The notes under the pieces were generated by a model. The model had not been told where the DNA came from. It searched no databases and worked only from the letters and a program-made list of their open reading frames with translations. This document shows positions 27,875 through 37,237 of a stretch of DNA of 64,000 nt, in pieces (position 1 is the first letter of the stretch; each line of letters starts with the position of its first letter). The DNA comes from Polaribacter irgensii 23-P. GTDB lineage: Bacteria > Bacteroidota > Bacteroidia > Flavobacteriales > Flavobacteriaceae. The stretch covers positions 2,188,842 to 2,252,841 of the forward strand of contig NZ_CH724148.1 in NCBI RefSeq assembly GCF_000153225.1, given 5' to 3'. The translations under genes and the position numbers were made by a program.

Positions 27875-30460
27875 ATGATTCCGAAAAAACAAAAGAAATC
27901 CTCTTCAGGTAATAAAATACTCAAATACAGCCTTTCTATTCTGCTCGTTTTAATACTTGCAATGAGTGCAATTCCACTTTTATTTAAGGATAAAATTTTA
28001 GCATTGGTTTCGGATACCATCAATAATAAGATCAACGCAACAGTCAGCTTTAAAGAGCTAGATTTAAGTTTCTTTAGAAACTTTCCTTACGCAAGCTTAA
28101 GAGTAAACGAACTGGCAATCATAAATAAGGCTCCTTTTCTAAGAGATACGTTGTTTCATGCCGAAAAAATAAATTTTACCATAAAAATTACATCCCTATT
28201 TTATTACAAAACAGCACCCATAGCAATTGATCGTATTTCGGCAACAAACGGAACTCTGAACATCATTTTTGATAAAAATAATAGTGCTAATTTTGATATT
28301 GCTAAAAAAAATAATTCTGTGACAACGGAAACAGAGAGTGCGGTTGCCTTATTGATAAATGAATATGCACTAGAAAATATTAATTTTAGTTTTTCTGACG
28401 AAACTTCAAAAGTTAAGCTAGCACTAAATAATATTTATCACTCAGGAAAAGGAAATTTTACCAAAGAAATTTTAGATATTGACACCAAGACTACTGCTAA
28501 ACTTTCTTTAGATTATCAAAATATAAATTATTTAAAAGATATAAACATAAAGTTGAATGCTGCTTTAAACATCGATTTACAAAATTCAAAATTCACATTT
28601 AAAGAAAACACTGCTTCTATCAATAAACTTCCTTTGGAGTTCAATGGTTTTATTCAATTAACCGAAGAAGGTCAGTTCTACGATATGGCATTCTACACAC
28701 CAAACTCGTCATTTAAAAATTTACTAGCATTACTGCCAAAACAATATTCAAAAGATTTAAACGGTATCGAGACCAAAGGGAATTTTGACTTAAATGGAGT
28801 TGTAAAAGGATCTTTTACTGAAACCACGATCCCTGCGCTAAACATTTCATTTGTGTCTAAAAATGCCATGTTTAAATATACAAGTTTGCCGAAGTCAGTA
28901 AACAATATTAATATTGATGCCAGTATTATCAACACCTCAGGATATTTAAAAGACACAAAAATAGCAATTACAAACACATCTTTTAAATTAGATAAAGATC
29001 TTTTTAGCGCAAGCGGCAATGTTGTTAACCTTTTAGAAAATGCTACTGTAAATTTAAAAGTAAAAGGAAGCATCGACCTCGGTACTATTAAAAAAGTATA
29101 TCCAATTACTTTTAAAAACGAACTAAAAGGGATTTTACAAGCAGATATCACCACACAATTTGATTTAAAATCTATTGAAAAAGAAACCTATCAACACATA
29201 AAAAACAAAGGGAATATTACAGTTTCTAATTTTAAGTTCAAAGCTGAAGATATAGCCAACCCTTTTTTTATTGACAAAACTTCGGTTTCTTTCACTACAA
29301 ATACTGTTATCTTAGAAGAATTCAGAGCAAAAACTGGAGCATCAGACATCGCCATTCAAGGAAATTTAGAGAACTTTTATGGCTTTCTTTATAAGGATGA
29401 GAAATTGAAAGGAAATTTCAATTTAAATTCGACTGTTTTTAAAGTATCTGATTTTCTAACACAAAGCAAAACGACTAATACTAAAGAAAAAGAAACAATA
29501 AACTTAAAAATACCTTCTTTTTTAGATGTGCGCTTAGAAGCAGTTGCTAAAAAAGTAATCTATGACAATATCAATTTGACATCTGTTTCTGGAGAGCTAC
29601 ATATCAAAGAAGAATCCGTTCGATTAAAGAACATAACTTCCGCTGTATTTGGAGGAAATATTGATTTTGATGGTGTGGTTTCTACCGCAGAAAAGAGGTC
29701 TAAGTTTGCACTGGATCTAAACCTAAAAAAATTAAATATTGCAGACTCTTTTAACCATCTAAAAATGTTAGAGGCCATCGCTCCTATTACAGAAACCGTT
29801 GAAGGAAAAATAAATGCTACGTTGCAAGTCTCTGGTGATTTAAATGGCGACATAACTCCAAATTTAAAGTCTATTTTTGGGAGTTTACGGGGGCAATTGT
29901 CAAATACAAAATTAAAGCCAAAAAATTCGAAAGCATTAAACTTGTTGGGTTCTAAAATAGACTTCTTAGACCTAAATGAATTCAATTTAAATGATGTTAG
30001 TGCTTCTTTTTCTTTTGCTAATGGGCAAGTGCGTGTGCCTCCTATTAATATTAATTACAAAGACATTGCTATTAAAATTGAAGGATCGCATGGATTCAAT
30101 ACTGCTATGAATTATGACATTAACTTGGATGTTCCAGTTAAATATTTAGGAAGTACCGTTACAACTGCACTTACACAGTGCACTCCAAAAGATGTTGCTA
30201 GGATTAAAAGCATTCCTATTAAGGCCTCATTAAAGGGTAGCTTTTCGACACCTATCTTTTCTTCAAACATAAAAAATACGACAGCAGACCTCTTGAAAAT
30301 TCTCTTAGAAAAGCAAAAACAAAGTGTACTAAAAACAGGAAAGGATAAATTGAAAAATTTACTTTTTAATAGCATAAAAACAAATAATACTAAAAACAAG
30401 ATAAAGAATGTTTTGGGAGGATTCTTTGGCAAGATAAAAGATACAGTAAAGAAAAATTAG
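27875..30460 (+). CDS. AsmA-like envelope protein
   Basis: 861 residues. Basic N-terminus, one membrane helix at about residues 17-36 (LSILLVLILAMSAIPLLF), then a long beta-rich periplasmic body with AsmA/DUF748-type repeats (for example INKAPFLRDTLFHAEKINF, LRVNELAIIN, FKVSDFL) and an amphipathic basic C-terminus. AsmA-like proteins (TamB/YhdP/AsmA group) form lipid-conducting beta-groove bridges across the envelope; by family this one is likely to affect outer-membrane lipid transport. Monocistronic. Confidence 0.85.
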   Translation: MIPKKQKKSSSGNKILKYSLSILLVLILAMSAIPLLFKDKILALVSDTINNKINATVSFKELDLSFFRNFPYASLRVNELAIINKAPFLRDTLFHAEKINFTIKITSLFYYKTAPIAIDRISATNGTLNIIFDKNNSANFDIAKKNNSVTTETESAVALLINEYALENINFSFSDETSKVKLALNNIYHSGKGNFTKEILDIDTKTTAKLSLDYQNINYLKDINIKLNAALNIDLQNSKFTFKENTASINKLPLEFNGFIQLTEEGQFYDMAFYTPNSSFKNLLALLPKQYSKDLNGIETKGNFDLNGVVKGSFTETTIPALNISFVSKNAMFKYTSLPKSVNNINIDASIINTSGYLKDTKIAITNTSFKLDKDLFSASGNVVNLLENATVNLKVKGSIDLGTIKKVYPITFKNELKGILQADITTQFDLKSIEKETYQHIKNKGNITVSNFKFKAEDIANPFFIDKTSVSFTTNTVILEEFRAKTGASDIAIQGNLENFYGFLYKDEKLKGNFNLNSTVFKVSDFLTQSKTTNTKEKETINLKIPSFLDVRLEAVAKKVIYDNINLTSVSGELHIKEESVRLKNITSAVFGGNIDFDGVVSTAEKRSKFALDLNLKKLNIADSFNHLKMLEAIAPITETVEGKINATLQVSGDLNGDITPNLKSIFGSLRGQLSNTKLKPKNSKALNLLGSKIDFLDLNEFNLNDVSASFSFANGQVRVPPININYKDIAIKIEGSHGFNTAMNYDINLDVPVKYLGSTVTTALTQCTPKDVARIKSIPIKASLKGSFSTPIFSSNIKNTTADLLKILLEKQKQSVLKTGKDKLKNLLFNSIKTNNTKNKIKNVLGGFFGKIKDTVKKN

Positions 30461-30480
30461 GTATTACAACAGCAGTATCC

Positions 30481-30516
30481 CATTTCCATTTCCATTTCCA
30501 TTTCCATTTCCATTTT
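30481..30516. repeat. Hexanucleotide tandem repeat (CATTTC)n
   Basis: Five exact CATTTC units plus a sixth CATTTT, in the 75-base gap between the convergent AsmA-like and DUF5362-type genes. It is outside any coding region. Confidence 0.9.
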
Positions 30517-30535
30517 CAATCTACTACTTGCTGTT

Positions 30536-30979
30536 TTACGAGAGAGAAAATAGGCCTGCAAAAGCGACAATTGCCAATAAAAGATACACAGACAGCAATA
30601 TAATTGTAAAAACTCCAATAAACTTATAATGAGATTTTAGCATTTTAAAAGCAGTTGCAAGCACTTTATCCTCTTTAGATAGCAGTGCTTTTTTCATTTT
30701 ATTAGAGAATTGATTCAAGTAATAAAGAGGAAATATGTAGATGATAACAACAACAATATATGAAAATGTAATGAGTGCTCCCGCGTTAAAAGGCGAGGTT
30801 GCTATTTCTGGAACACTGCGATACGCCAAGCTTAAAAAAAAGCTACCAAAAAGCAACAGTCCTATACTAATAAATCCTAGCACAGATAAAAACTTGCACC
30901 AACTTGCAATTTCCTTTAAAAATTCTTTTGCATCCGGAGTTATCTTAAGTTCTTCTAATTCGGTAAGCACATTTTGCAT
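30536..30979 (-). CDS. Small membrane protein, DUF5362-like
   Basis: 147 residues with four hydrophobic segments: LSVLGFISIGLLLFGSFFL, ALITFSYIVVVIIYIFPLYYL, a shorter region, and IGVFTIILLSVYLLLAIVAF. Resembles the flavobacterial DUF5362 inner-membrane family; function unknown. Single gene between two unrelated neighbours. Confidence 0.72.
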   Translation of the reverse strand: MQNVLTELEELKITPDAKEFLKEIASWCKFLSVLGFISIGLLLFGSFFLSLAYRSVPEIATSPFNAGALITFSYIVVVIIYIFPLYYLNQFSNKMKKALLSKEDKVLATAFKMLKSHYKFIGVFTIILLSVYLLLAIVAFAGLFSLS

Positions 30980-31035
30980 AATCTTTGTATTTGATCTCTT
31001 ATACTTTCAAAAGTAATGAATTTATAAGACCAAAA

Positions 31036-31064
31036 AAAAGCCACAAATATAAATTTGTGGCTTT
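31036..31064 (-). terminator. Terminator of the ornithine aminotransferase gene
   Basis: AAAGCCACAAAT and ATTTGTGGCTTT pair over 12 bases around a 4-base loop; on the minus strand the stem runs into a T8 tract. It lies 19 bases after the rocD stop. Confidence 0.85.
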
Positions 31065-31082
31065 AAATGATCTTTGTAGAAT

Positions 31083-32363
31083 TTATTTCTTAAATTCAGA
31101 AATTGTGTTTTTAATAATGCCAACGCATTCCATTAACTGCACTTCCGTCATGACTAAAGGAGGAGCAAAACGAATGATATTACCATGGGTTGGTTTTGCT
31201 AGCAAACCGTTGTCTCTTAATTTCATGCAAATATCCCAGGCAGTTGTGCTGTCTTCGGTATCGTTTATTAAGATTGCATTTAACAGTCCTTTACCTCTTA
31301 CCGATTTCACCAAGTGATTGGTTTTACAAAATTCTGTTAACTCAGATCTAAATATATGTCCTAATCTATCTGCGTTGATCGCTAATTTTTCATCTGCTAC
31401 TACTTCCAAAGCGGCCATGGCAACTGCTGCTGCAATTGGGTTTCCTCCAAATGTAGAGCCGTGGTTTCCGGGACCAATCACGTTCATAATCGCATCATTT
31501 GCTAAAACAGCTGAAACAGGATATGCTCCGCCACTCAGTGCTTTTCCTAAAATAAGAATGTCTGCTTTGGTCTCTGGTTCTCCAGAACAGTTTTTCTCTG
31601 GACAAGCACAGTTTCCACAAGTAGCCAATAAACGTCCCGTTCTTGCGATTCCTGTTTGTACTTCATCCGCAATAAACAATACATTATGTGCAGCACACAT
31701 TTCTTTTGCTGCTGATAAATAACCATCAGAGGGAACATAAACTCCCGCTTCTCCTTGAATAGGTTCCACTAGAAATGCAGCTATATTTTTACTGCTTTCC
31801 AATGTTTCTTTTAAAGCATGCAAGTTATCATACTCAATTTTAATAAAGCCATTGGTATAGGGTCCAAAATTCTTTCGAGCAACCTCATCATTAGAAAAAG
31901 AAATAATGGTTGTCGTTCTTCCGTGAAAATTATTTTCACAAACAATTATTTCAGCTTTATTTTCTTCGATACCTTTTACTTCGTAAGCCCATTTTCGAGC
32001 AATCTTCAATGCTGTCTCTACCGCTTCTGCACCGGTATTCATTGGTAATAACTTGTCATAACCAAAGTATTCCGTAGCAAATTTTTCATATTTACCAAGC
32101 ATGTCGTTGTGAAAAGCTCTTGAAGTTAAACTCAATGTTTTCGCTTGATGCATCATAGCATCGACAATTTTTGGATGGCAATGTCCTTGATTTACCGCAG
32201 AATAAGCTGACAAGAAATCGTAATATTTTTTTCCTTCAACATCCCAGACATGAACACCTTCACCTTTACTCAAAACCACAGGAAGTGGATGGTAATTGTG
32301 CGCACCGTGCTTGTTTTCTAATTCAATTGCCTCTTGTGATGTAAGTTTGTCTAAAACAGTCAT
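31083..32363 (-). CDS. rocD: Ornithine--oxo-acid aminotransferase
   Basis: 426-residue class-III PLP aminotransferase that moves the delta-amino group of ornithine to 2-oxoglutarate, giving glutamate semialdehyde. Signatures: NTGAEAVETALK, ENNFHGRT, EPIQGEAGVYVP, ADEVQTGIARTGR and the PLP lysine K274 in ILILGKALSGGAYPVSA. Odd feature: between GRLLAT and the lysine there is a Cys-rich segment with Cys249, 252, 254 and 259 (CGNCACPEKNC), where most family members have a short ACDH-type loop. Own promoter and terminator. Confidence 0.94.
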   Translation of the reverse strand: MTVLDKLTSQEAIELENKHGAHNYHPLPVVLSKGEGVHVWDVEGKKYYDFLSAYSAVNQGHCHPKIVDAMMHQAKTLSLTSRAFHNDMLGKYEKFATEYFGYDKLLPMNTGAEAVETALKIARKWAYEVKGIEENKAEIIVCENNFHGRTTTIISFSNDEVARKNFGPYTNGFIKIEYDNLHALKETLESSKNIAAFLVEPIQGEAGVYVPSDGYLSAAKEMCAAHNVLFIADEVQTGIARTGRLLATCGNCACPEKNCSGEPETKADILILGKALSGGAYPVSAVLANDAIMNVIGPGNHGSTFGGNPIAAAVAMAALEVVADEKLAINADRLGHIFRSELTEFCKTNHLVKSVRGKGLLNAILINDTEDSTTAWDICMKLRDNGLLAKPTHGNIIRFAPPLVMTEVQLMECVGIIKNTISEFKK

Positions 32364-32810
32364 ACTCTTAATTTTAAATGTTTATAATTAAATAACCATT
32401 CCTGTTCTACCTTTATCCTTTTAGCGAGAGCCAAAAATTCAGCGTGGGAAAGAAATCATCCCCGAAGTTTTACAAAAGTAATCAAAATAATTAACAAATT
32501 TAGTACTGTCCCAGTTTCAAAACTTCCTTTTCCTGACAACAGCACTTGGATTTTCTTTGGAATGCGGTCTGACGAATGCACCTTTGCGTTGCACTTTTAA
32601 GAAGGGAAATATTTCAATTTTAACGCTTCTTAGCAGGTTCTAAAAATTAAAATACAGTGGTACACCTCTGTAATCGAAAGTCATACAGCACTATTTTACC
32701 TACTGTTTTAGGTACGTCAAAAGATCATTTTAGACCTTTTTAACATAAATAATATTCATGGACAGCCTCTCAATAACTTTTCCTAATTTTGCGAACTAAA
32801 ATAAAAATTA
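32364..32810. other. Intergenic region between rocD and the RlmD-like gene
   Basis: 447 bases between divergent genes. It contains TACTTTTG on the minus strand at 32480-32473 (rocD -7 element, about 110 bases before the ATG) and TAATTTTG on the plus strand at 32784-32791 (RlmD-like gene, 19 bases before the ATG). The middle holds no gene I can support. Confidence 0.5.
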
Positions 32811-34268
32811 ATGTCACGGAGAGAACGCAACCAATTTGTAAAAAAAAATCAAGTTTTAGAATTAAAAATTGAAGATTACGCTTTTGGGGGGAAAGGAATT
32901 GCACGCATTCATTCAGAAGAAGGAAGTTTTGTCATTTTTGTACCGAACACGCTTCCAGGACAATTGGTGAAAGCCCAAATTAGTAAATCGAGTAAAAAAT
33001 ATGCGGAAGCAAAATTAATCGACGTTTTAGAGGCTTCTCAAGACGAAATTCAAGTTCCGTATCAAGACATACCGGGAGCTCCTTACATCCAACTACCAAT
33101 TGAATTACAACATAAATACAAAAAAGAAAGTACGCTTTCACTGTTCAAAAAAATAGGTAAAGTAGAAAATATAGATGCTTTATTTGACGAATTTGTCACT
33201 TCCCCAAATGTCTTTCATTATCGAAATAAAATGGAATATGGCTTTTCGGCAATTGGATATGACAGAATTACAAAAAGAGATAAAGACGAATTCACTTTAG
33301 GCTTTAAAAGACGGGGTGTTTGGTGGATGGGAGATGATTTAAATAAGGATTCTGGTTTGTTTGACAAACAAATGGAAGACCATCTAAAAAACATCAAGCA
33401 ATATTGTATCGAAACAGGTTTAGATCCCTGGCATGGTCCAAAAAGAGAAGGTTTCTTTCGCTACTTTGTAGTGCGTAAATCTTTCAAAACGGACGAGTTG
33501 TTATGTAATTTAGTCACCACTTCACCAGAATTAGAGAAATTTGACCTAAATAAATTTGCTGACTTTCTAAAGGATATTTTTGGAAAGCGTTTAGCAGGTT
33601 TGCTACACACGATAAACGACGAAACTGGCGACAGAACAATTGCGACCTCTGGGAGTTTAAACTTGGTGTATGGAAAAGATAAAATTGTAGAGCAATTGTT
33701 GGGATTAGATTTTGAAATTAGCATGAAAAGTTTTTTTCAAACCAATCCTAAGTGTGCAGAGAAATTATATAATAAGGTCGTTGAATATGTTTTAGAAGAC
33801 AAAACAAAAGTAGATAACACGGTGGTTATGGATTTGTTTTGTGGAACAGGAACCATTGGACAAATTGTAGCTTCTAAAAGTAAAAATGCTCAGATTATTG
33901 GGGTAGATATTGTAGCTTCTGCTATCGAAGACGCGGAAAAAAATGCCAAAAGAAATAATATTACCGGTGTGCAATTTTTCGCAGCAGATGTTGGAAAATT
34001 TTTAACATCACATCCAGAGTATGAAAACAAGATAAAAACAATTATTTTAGATCCTGCCAGAGCAGGAATTGCGCCCAAAACTTTGCAAAAAATAATCAAT
34101 CTTAATGCAGATAGGATGGTTTATGTTTCCTGCAATCCTGCAACACAGGCTAGAGATACTGAATTACTGGGAGCAGCGGGATATGTAATCAAAAAGATGA
34201 GTTTAGTAGATCAATTTCCCCACACTGCGCACATAGAAACGGTTGTCTTATTTGAGAAAGTTTCGTAG
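32811..34268 (+). CDS. rlmD: 23S rRNA (uracil-5-)-methyltransferase, RlmD/RumA family without Fe-S cysteines
   Basis: 485 residues. N-terminal TRAM domain (LKIEDYAFGGKGIARI), then a Rossmann methyltransferase with SAM motif DLFCGTGTIGQIVA, LDPARAGIAPK and the catalytic Cys in VYVSCNPATQARD. In E. coli RumA an N-terminal CxxxxxxCxxC cluster binds [4Fe-4S]; the aligned segment here (IPGAPYIQLPIELQHKYK) has no cysteine, so the cluster is absent. Target U1939 is inferred from the family; RlmC/RlmCD-type specificity is possible. Confidence 0.87.
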   Translation: MSRRERNQFVKKNQVLELKIEDYAFGGKGIARIHSEEGSFVIFVPNTLPGQLVKAQISKSSKKYAEAKLIDVLEASQDEIQVPYQDIPGAPYIQLPIELQHKYKKESTLSLFKKIGKVENIDALFDEFVTSPNVFHYRNKMEYGFSAIGYDRITKRDKDEFTLGFKRRGVWWMGDDLNKDSGLFDKQMEDHLKNIKQYCIETGLDPWHGPKREGFFRYFVVRKSFKTDELLCNLVTTSPELEKFDLNKFADFLKDIFGKRLAGLLHTINDETGDRTIATSGSLNLVYGKDKIVEQLLGLDFEISMKSFFQTNPKCAEKLYNKVVEYVLEDKTKVDNTVVMDLFCGTGTIGQIVASKSKNAQIIGVDIVASAIEDAEKNAKRNNITGVQFFAADVGKFLTSHPEYENKIKTIILDPARAGIAPKTLQKIINLNADRMVYVSCNPATQARDTELLGAAGYVIKKMSLVDQFPHTAHIETVVLFEKVS

Positions 34269-34655
34269 TTCATCTTTTAAAGTTAGCGTTTTATTTAAAA
34301 ATTGTTCGTTTATTAGAAGTTGAAAAGGTGCTGGCTCGAATGTTTAGATTCGAAATAAAATAAGATGAATTCAGCCATGTATAATACATGGCCATTGCTA
34401 TTTCTAAAATTGAACACCCGTTATTTAAAGGCAAGCAACTAAAAATAATGTGCATTTTATGCTGTTTTTATAAAAGTTAGTATCTAAAGTGTTAAATCAA
34501 CTCATAATTTCAATAGAATTAGGTGGTATTATTAAAAATGAAACTATTTTAGCACCGCAGAGAACAGAAAAAGTAAAGACCAATTACACGATTAAGATTA
34601 TAGATAATTTAAAAATCCAAAAAAATCAATTAAGAATCCTTTTTAAAATAAAAAA
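34269..34655. other. Intergenic region with a small hairpin and a short open frame
   Basis: 387 bases after the RlmD-like gene. GCCATGTA-TAA-TACATGGC at about 34374-34392 is a perfect 8-bp hairpin without a T tract. A 56-codon frame starting GTG at 34489 is described separately. Otherwise nothing seen. Confidence 0.5.
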
Positions 34656-34659
34656 ATGA
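34489..34659 (+). CDS. Possible 56-residue ORF overlapping the carbinolamine dehydratase start
   Basis: GTG start, 56 codons, TGA overlapping the ATG of the next gene (ATGA). The predicted peptide begins VLNQLIISIELGG and ends basic (RILFKIKK). No family recognised; composition is near the AT-rich background. It may be a remnant or chance. Confidence 0.2.
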   Translation: MLNQLIISIELGGIIKNETILAPQRTEKVKTNYTIKIIDNLKIQKNQLRILFKIKK

Positions 34660-34949
34660 AAAAACTAACAGATTTCGAAATAGAAAAAAAGTTACCAGCA
34701 CTCTTAGAATGGGAATATTTTGACAATGCCTTACATACAGATTTTGAATTTGATAATTTTAAAGATTGCATGTCTGCAATGAATAGAATTGCTTTCGAAT
34801 GCGAAGCTTTAAACCACCATCCAGAATGGTCTAATGTCTATAATAAATTAGACATTACCCTAACAACTCATGATGCAGACGGTGTTACTGAATTAGATTT
34901 TAAATTGGCAGCTGCAATAAATAAGATTGTAGAAGTTGAAGAAGAATAA
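34656..34949 (+). CDS. phhB: 4a-hydroxytetrahydrobiopterin (pterin carbinolamine) dehydratase
   Basis: 97-residue PCD. Dehydrates the carbinolamine formed by aromatic amino acid hydroxylases, regenerating the pterin cofactor. The active-site block ALNHHPEWSNVYNKLDITLTTH, then DADGVTELD, is the PCD signature. Phenylalanine hydroxylase itself is not in the window, but fahA at 2.2 kb belongs to the same catabolic route. Confidence 0.94.
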   Translation: MKKLTDFEIEKKLPALLEWEYFDNALHTDFEFDNFKDCMSAMNRIAFECEALNHHPEWSNVYNKLDITLTTHDADGVTELDFKLAAAINKIVEVEEE

Positions 34950-34984
34950 TGTATTTAAATCAATTTAATTTCCATTTTTAACGC

Positions 34985-35470
34985 GTGAAAAAAGAAGCAC
35001 TAATTTTATTGTTTGGCTGTTTTGTATTTGCAGGTTGTGAAAAAGACGATTTCTGTGTAAAAAATCCTGTGACATCAAAATTAATAATTGATTTCTACGA
35101 CGATACCAATAGGGAAACTTTAAAAAAAGTAGAGCGTTTCTCAATAATTGGAGCAGGAAAAACCGACAGCCTTTTCACGAATCAGAGCCTAAATAGCATT
35201 TCAATTCCTCTAAACTCCTTAACTTCAGAGACGGTTTATACATTCAAGAAAAACACCACAAACGGTGCTTCTGAGAATAATGAAATTGCAGTATTTTCTA
35301 TTCTGTACGATACTGAGGAAGCCTATGTTTCTAGATCTTGTGGATTTAAAGTTATTTTCAAAAATGTAGCGTTCTCAGCGGACACCAATTCATGGATTAC
35401 CGCTTTTACACCGACTACCATTACTAATCTAGATGATCAAAGCACAGCTCATGTTCAAATATTTCATTAG
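34985..35470 (+). CDS. Lipoprotein, DUF6452-like
   Basis: 161 residues, GTG start, signal with lipobox VFAGC (Cys18) followed by EKDDFCVKNPVTSKLIIDFYD. The family is restricted to Bacteroidota and commonly sits directly before a DUF6048 protein, as here. Function unknown; the pair is likely envelope-located. It overlaps the next gene by 20 bases. Confidence 0.8.
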   Translation: MKKEALILLFGCFVFAGCEKDDFCVKNPVTSKLIIDFYDDTNRETLKKVERFSIIGAGKTDSLFTNQSLNSISIPLNSLTSETVYTFKKNTTNGASENNEIAVFSILYDTEEAYVSRSCGFKVIFKNVAFSADTNSWITAFTPTTITNLDDQSTAHVQIFH

Positions 35471-36170
35471 TTGCTGTCTTCTTTTTGCATGGACAAACAA
35501 TTTTTCTCAGGAAAAAACACAAGACAATACACCTCTTAAAACGCAGGATACTATTATCTATAAAACAAACTACGGACTGCGCTTAGGAATTGATATCAGC
35601 AGACCATTAAGAACCTATTTTGAAAGTGCTTACAGTGGGATGGAAATTACGGCAGATTATAGGATCCGAAAGAATGTATACATTGCTACGGAGTTCGGAT
35701 ATGAAAAAAATACAAGTATTGAAGATTACTCCAACTCAACATCAAAGGGAAACTATATGCGACTTGGCCTTAATTTTAACGCTTACAAAAATTGGTTGGA
35801 TATGAATAATGAGATTTTTATCGGACTTCGATATGGTTTCAGTCTTTTTGATCAAACTTTAAACAACTATACTCCGAATGTTTCAGATGCTGAAAGTGGC
35901 AATTATTTTCCAGCAACGTTAAGTTCCAGTTCTGTGTCTGCTGTAAATCTAAATGCACATTGGTCAGAATTAATGATCGGTCTTAAGGCAGAAACATTGA
36001 AAAATGTTTTTATCGGAATTTCTGTTTCTTACAAAATTTTAATCAGCGCAAAAGATCCCAAAGATTTTAAAGTATTATATGCGCCTGGGTTTAATCGAAT
36101 TTTTGAAAGTCAAACAGGTTTTGGATTGAATTATACGATTAGTTATTTAATTCCATTCGCAAAAAAATAA
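35451..36170 (+). CDS. Outer-membrane beta-barrel-like protein, DUF6048-like
   Basis: 239 residues from the ATG of MFKYFISCCLLFAWTNNFSQ, a typical signal peptide with cleavage after FSQ. The mature part alternates hydrophobic and polar residues with aromatic ends (LRLGIDISRPL, MRLGLNFNAYKNW, IFIGLRYGFSLF) and ends in a hydrophobic FGLNYTISYLIPFAKK, all features of an 8-strand outer-membrane barrel. Overlap with the DUF6452-like lipoprotein implies one operon and joint function. Confidence 0.78.
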   Translation: MFKYFISCCLLFAWTNNFSQEKTQDNTPLKTQDTIIYKTNYGLRLGIDISRPLRTYFESAYSGMEITADYRIRKNVYIATEFGYEKNTSIEDYSNSTSKGNYMRLGLNFNAYKNWLDMNNEIFIGLRYGFSLFDQTLNNYTPNVSDAESGNYFPATLSSSSVSAVNLNAHWSELMIGLKAETLKNVFIGISVSYKILISAKDPKDFKVLYAPGFNRIFESQTGFGLNYTISYLIPFAKK

Positions 36171-36233
36171 AACTACTTTCACAACCATTCTTTTTTCAGT
36201 AACTTTATAATTCTTTTAAAAAAATCGACTACT

Positions 36234-37181
36234 ATGAATAAAATACCAAGTGTAAACTTAGCAGATTTTTTATCTGATGATTTAGCGAAAAAACAAAAAT
36301 TTATAAATGAAATAGGACACGCCTACGAAAACATCGGTTTTGTTGCTTTAAAAGGTCACTTTTTAGATGAGGCTTTAGTCACAGATTTATATGCTGAAGT
36401 AAAAAACTTTTTTGATTTACCCGTAGCATCCAAAGAGCGGTACGAAATTCCTGGCATTGGAGGCCAAAGAGGGTATGTTTCTTTTGGAAAAGAATCTGCA
36501 AAAGGCAAAAAAGAGGGGGATTTAAAAGAATTTTGGCATTTTGGACAATACGTAGAAGATGATGCGGAAAGAGCAAAAGAGTATCCTGATAATGTTTTAG
36601 TCGATGAGCTTCCAAAATTCAATGAGGTTGGAGAAAAAACTTTTAAAATGCTAGAAAAAACGGCCAAATACGTGTTGCGTTCTTTGGCTTTGTATTTAAA
36701 TTTAGAAGAGACTTATTTTGATCACTATATACGAAATGGAAATAGCATTTTAAGACCCATACACTACCCTCCAATCAAAACAGCACCTCAGGGAGCAGAA
36801 AGAGCTGCTGCCCACGGAGACATCAACTTAATAACACTTTTGATGGGCGCTCAAGGAAAAGGTTTACAAGTACAAAATCTCAATGGAGAATGGATTGATG
36901 CCATGGCAGAGCCTGATGAAATCATGATCAATGTTGGAGATATGTTGGCAAGACATAGCAATAACAAACTAAAATCTACCATCCACAGAGTTGTCAACCC
37001 TCCAGAAGAATTGTGGGGAACTTCACGCTATTCCATTCCATTTTTTATGCATCCAATATCAGAGATGAAATTAGATGTTTTAGAAGATTGTGCAGATGCA
37101 GCGCATTTAAAACAGTTTGAAGACATAACGGCTGGCGAATTTTTAGAGCAACGATTAAAAGAATTGGGATTGAAAAAATAA
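36234..37181 (+). CDS. Isopenicillin-N-synthase-like 2-oxoglutarate/Fe(II) oxygenase
   Basis: 315 residues. N-terminal DIOX_N-like part (IPSVNLADFLSDDL, YENIGFVALKGH), then the double-stranded beta-helix with iron ligands His and Asp in AAHGDINLITLL and a distal His in STIHRVVNPP; RYSIPFF carries the Arg-x-Ser pair that binds 2-oxoglutarate. The family includes flavone/gibberellin-type oxidases; bacterial members have unknown substrates. No biosynthetic cluster surrounds it. Confidence 0.87.
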   Translation: MNKIPSVNLADFLSDDLAKKQKFINEIGHAYENIGFVALKGHFLDEALVTDLYAEVKNFFDLPVASKERYEIPGIGGQRGYVSFGKESAKGKKEGDLKEFWHFGQYVEDDAERAKEYPDNVLVDELPKFNEVGEKTFKMLEKTAKYVLRSLALYLNLEETYFDHYIRNGNSILRPIHYPPIKTAPQGAERAAAHGDINLITLLMGAQGKGLQVQNLNGEWIDAMAEPDEIMINVGDMLARHSNNKLKSTIHRVVNPPEELWGTSRYSIPFFMHPISEMKLDVLEDCADAAHLKQFEDITAGEFLEQRLKELGLKK

Positions 37182-37237
37182 TCTTTTTCACTCAAGAAAA
37201 ACAGCATTAAATAGTACATCTGTAGACTGTAAAACAA

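Noticed and set aside
34374-34392. Palindrome GCCATGTA-TAA-TACATGGC as a terminator or operator
   Set aside because: Perfect but short, no T tract; no regulator nearby to link it to.
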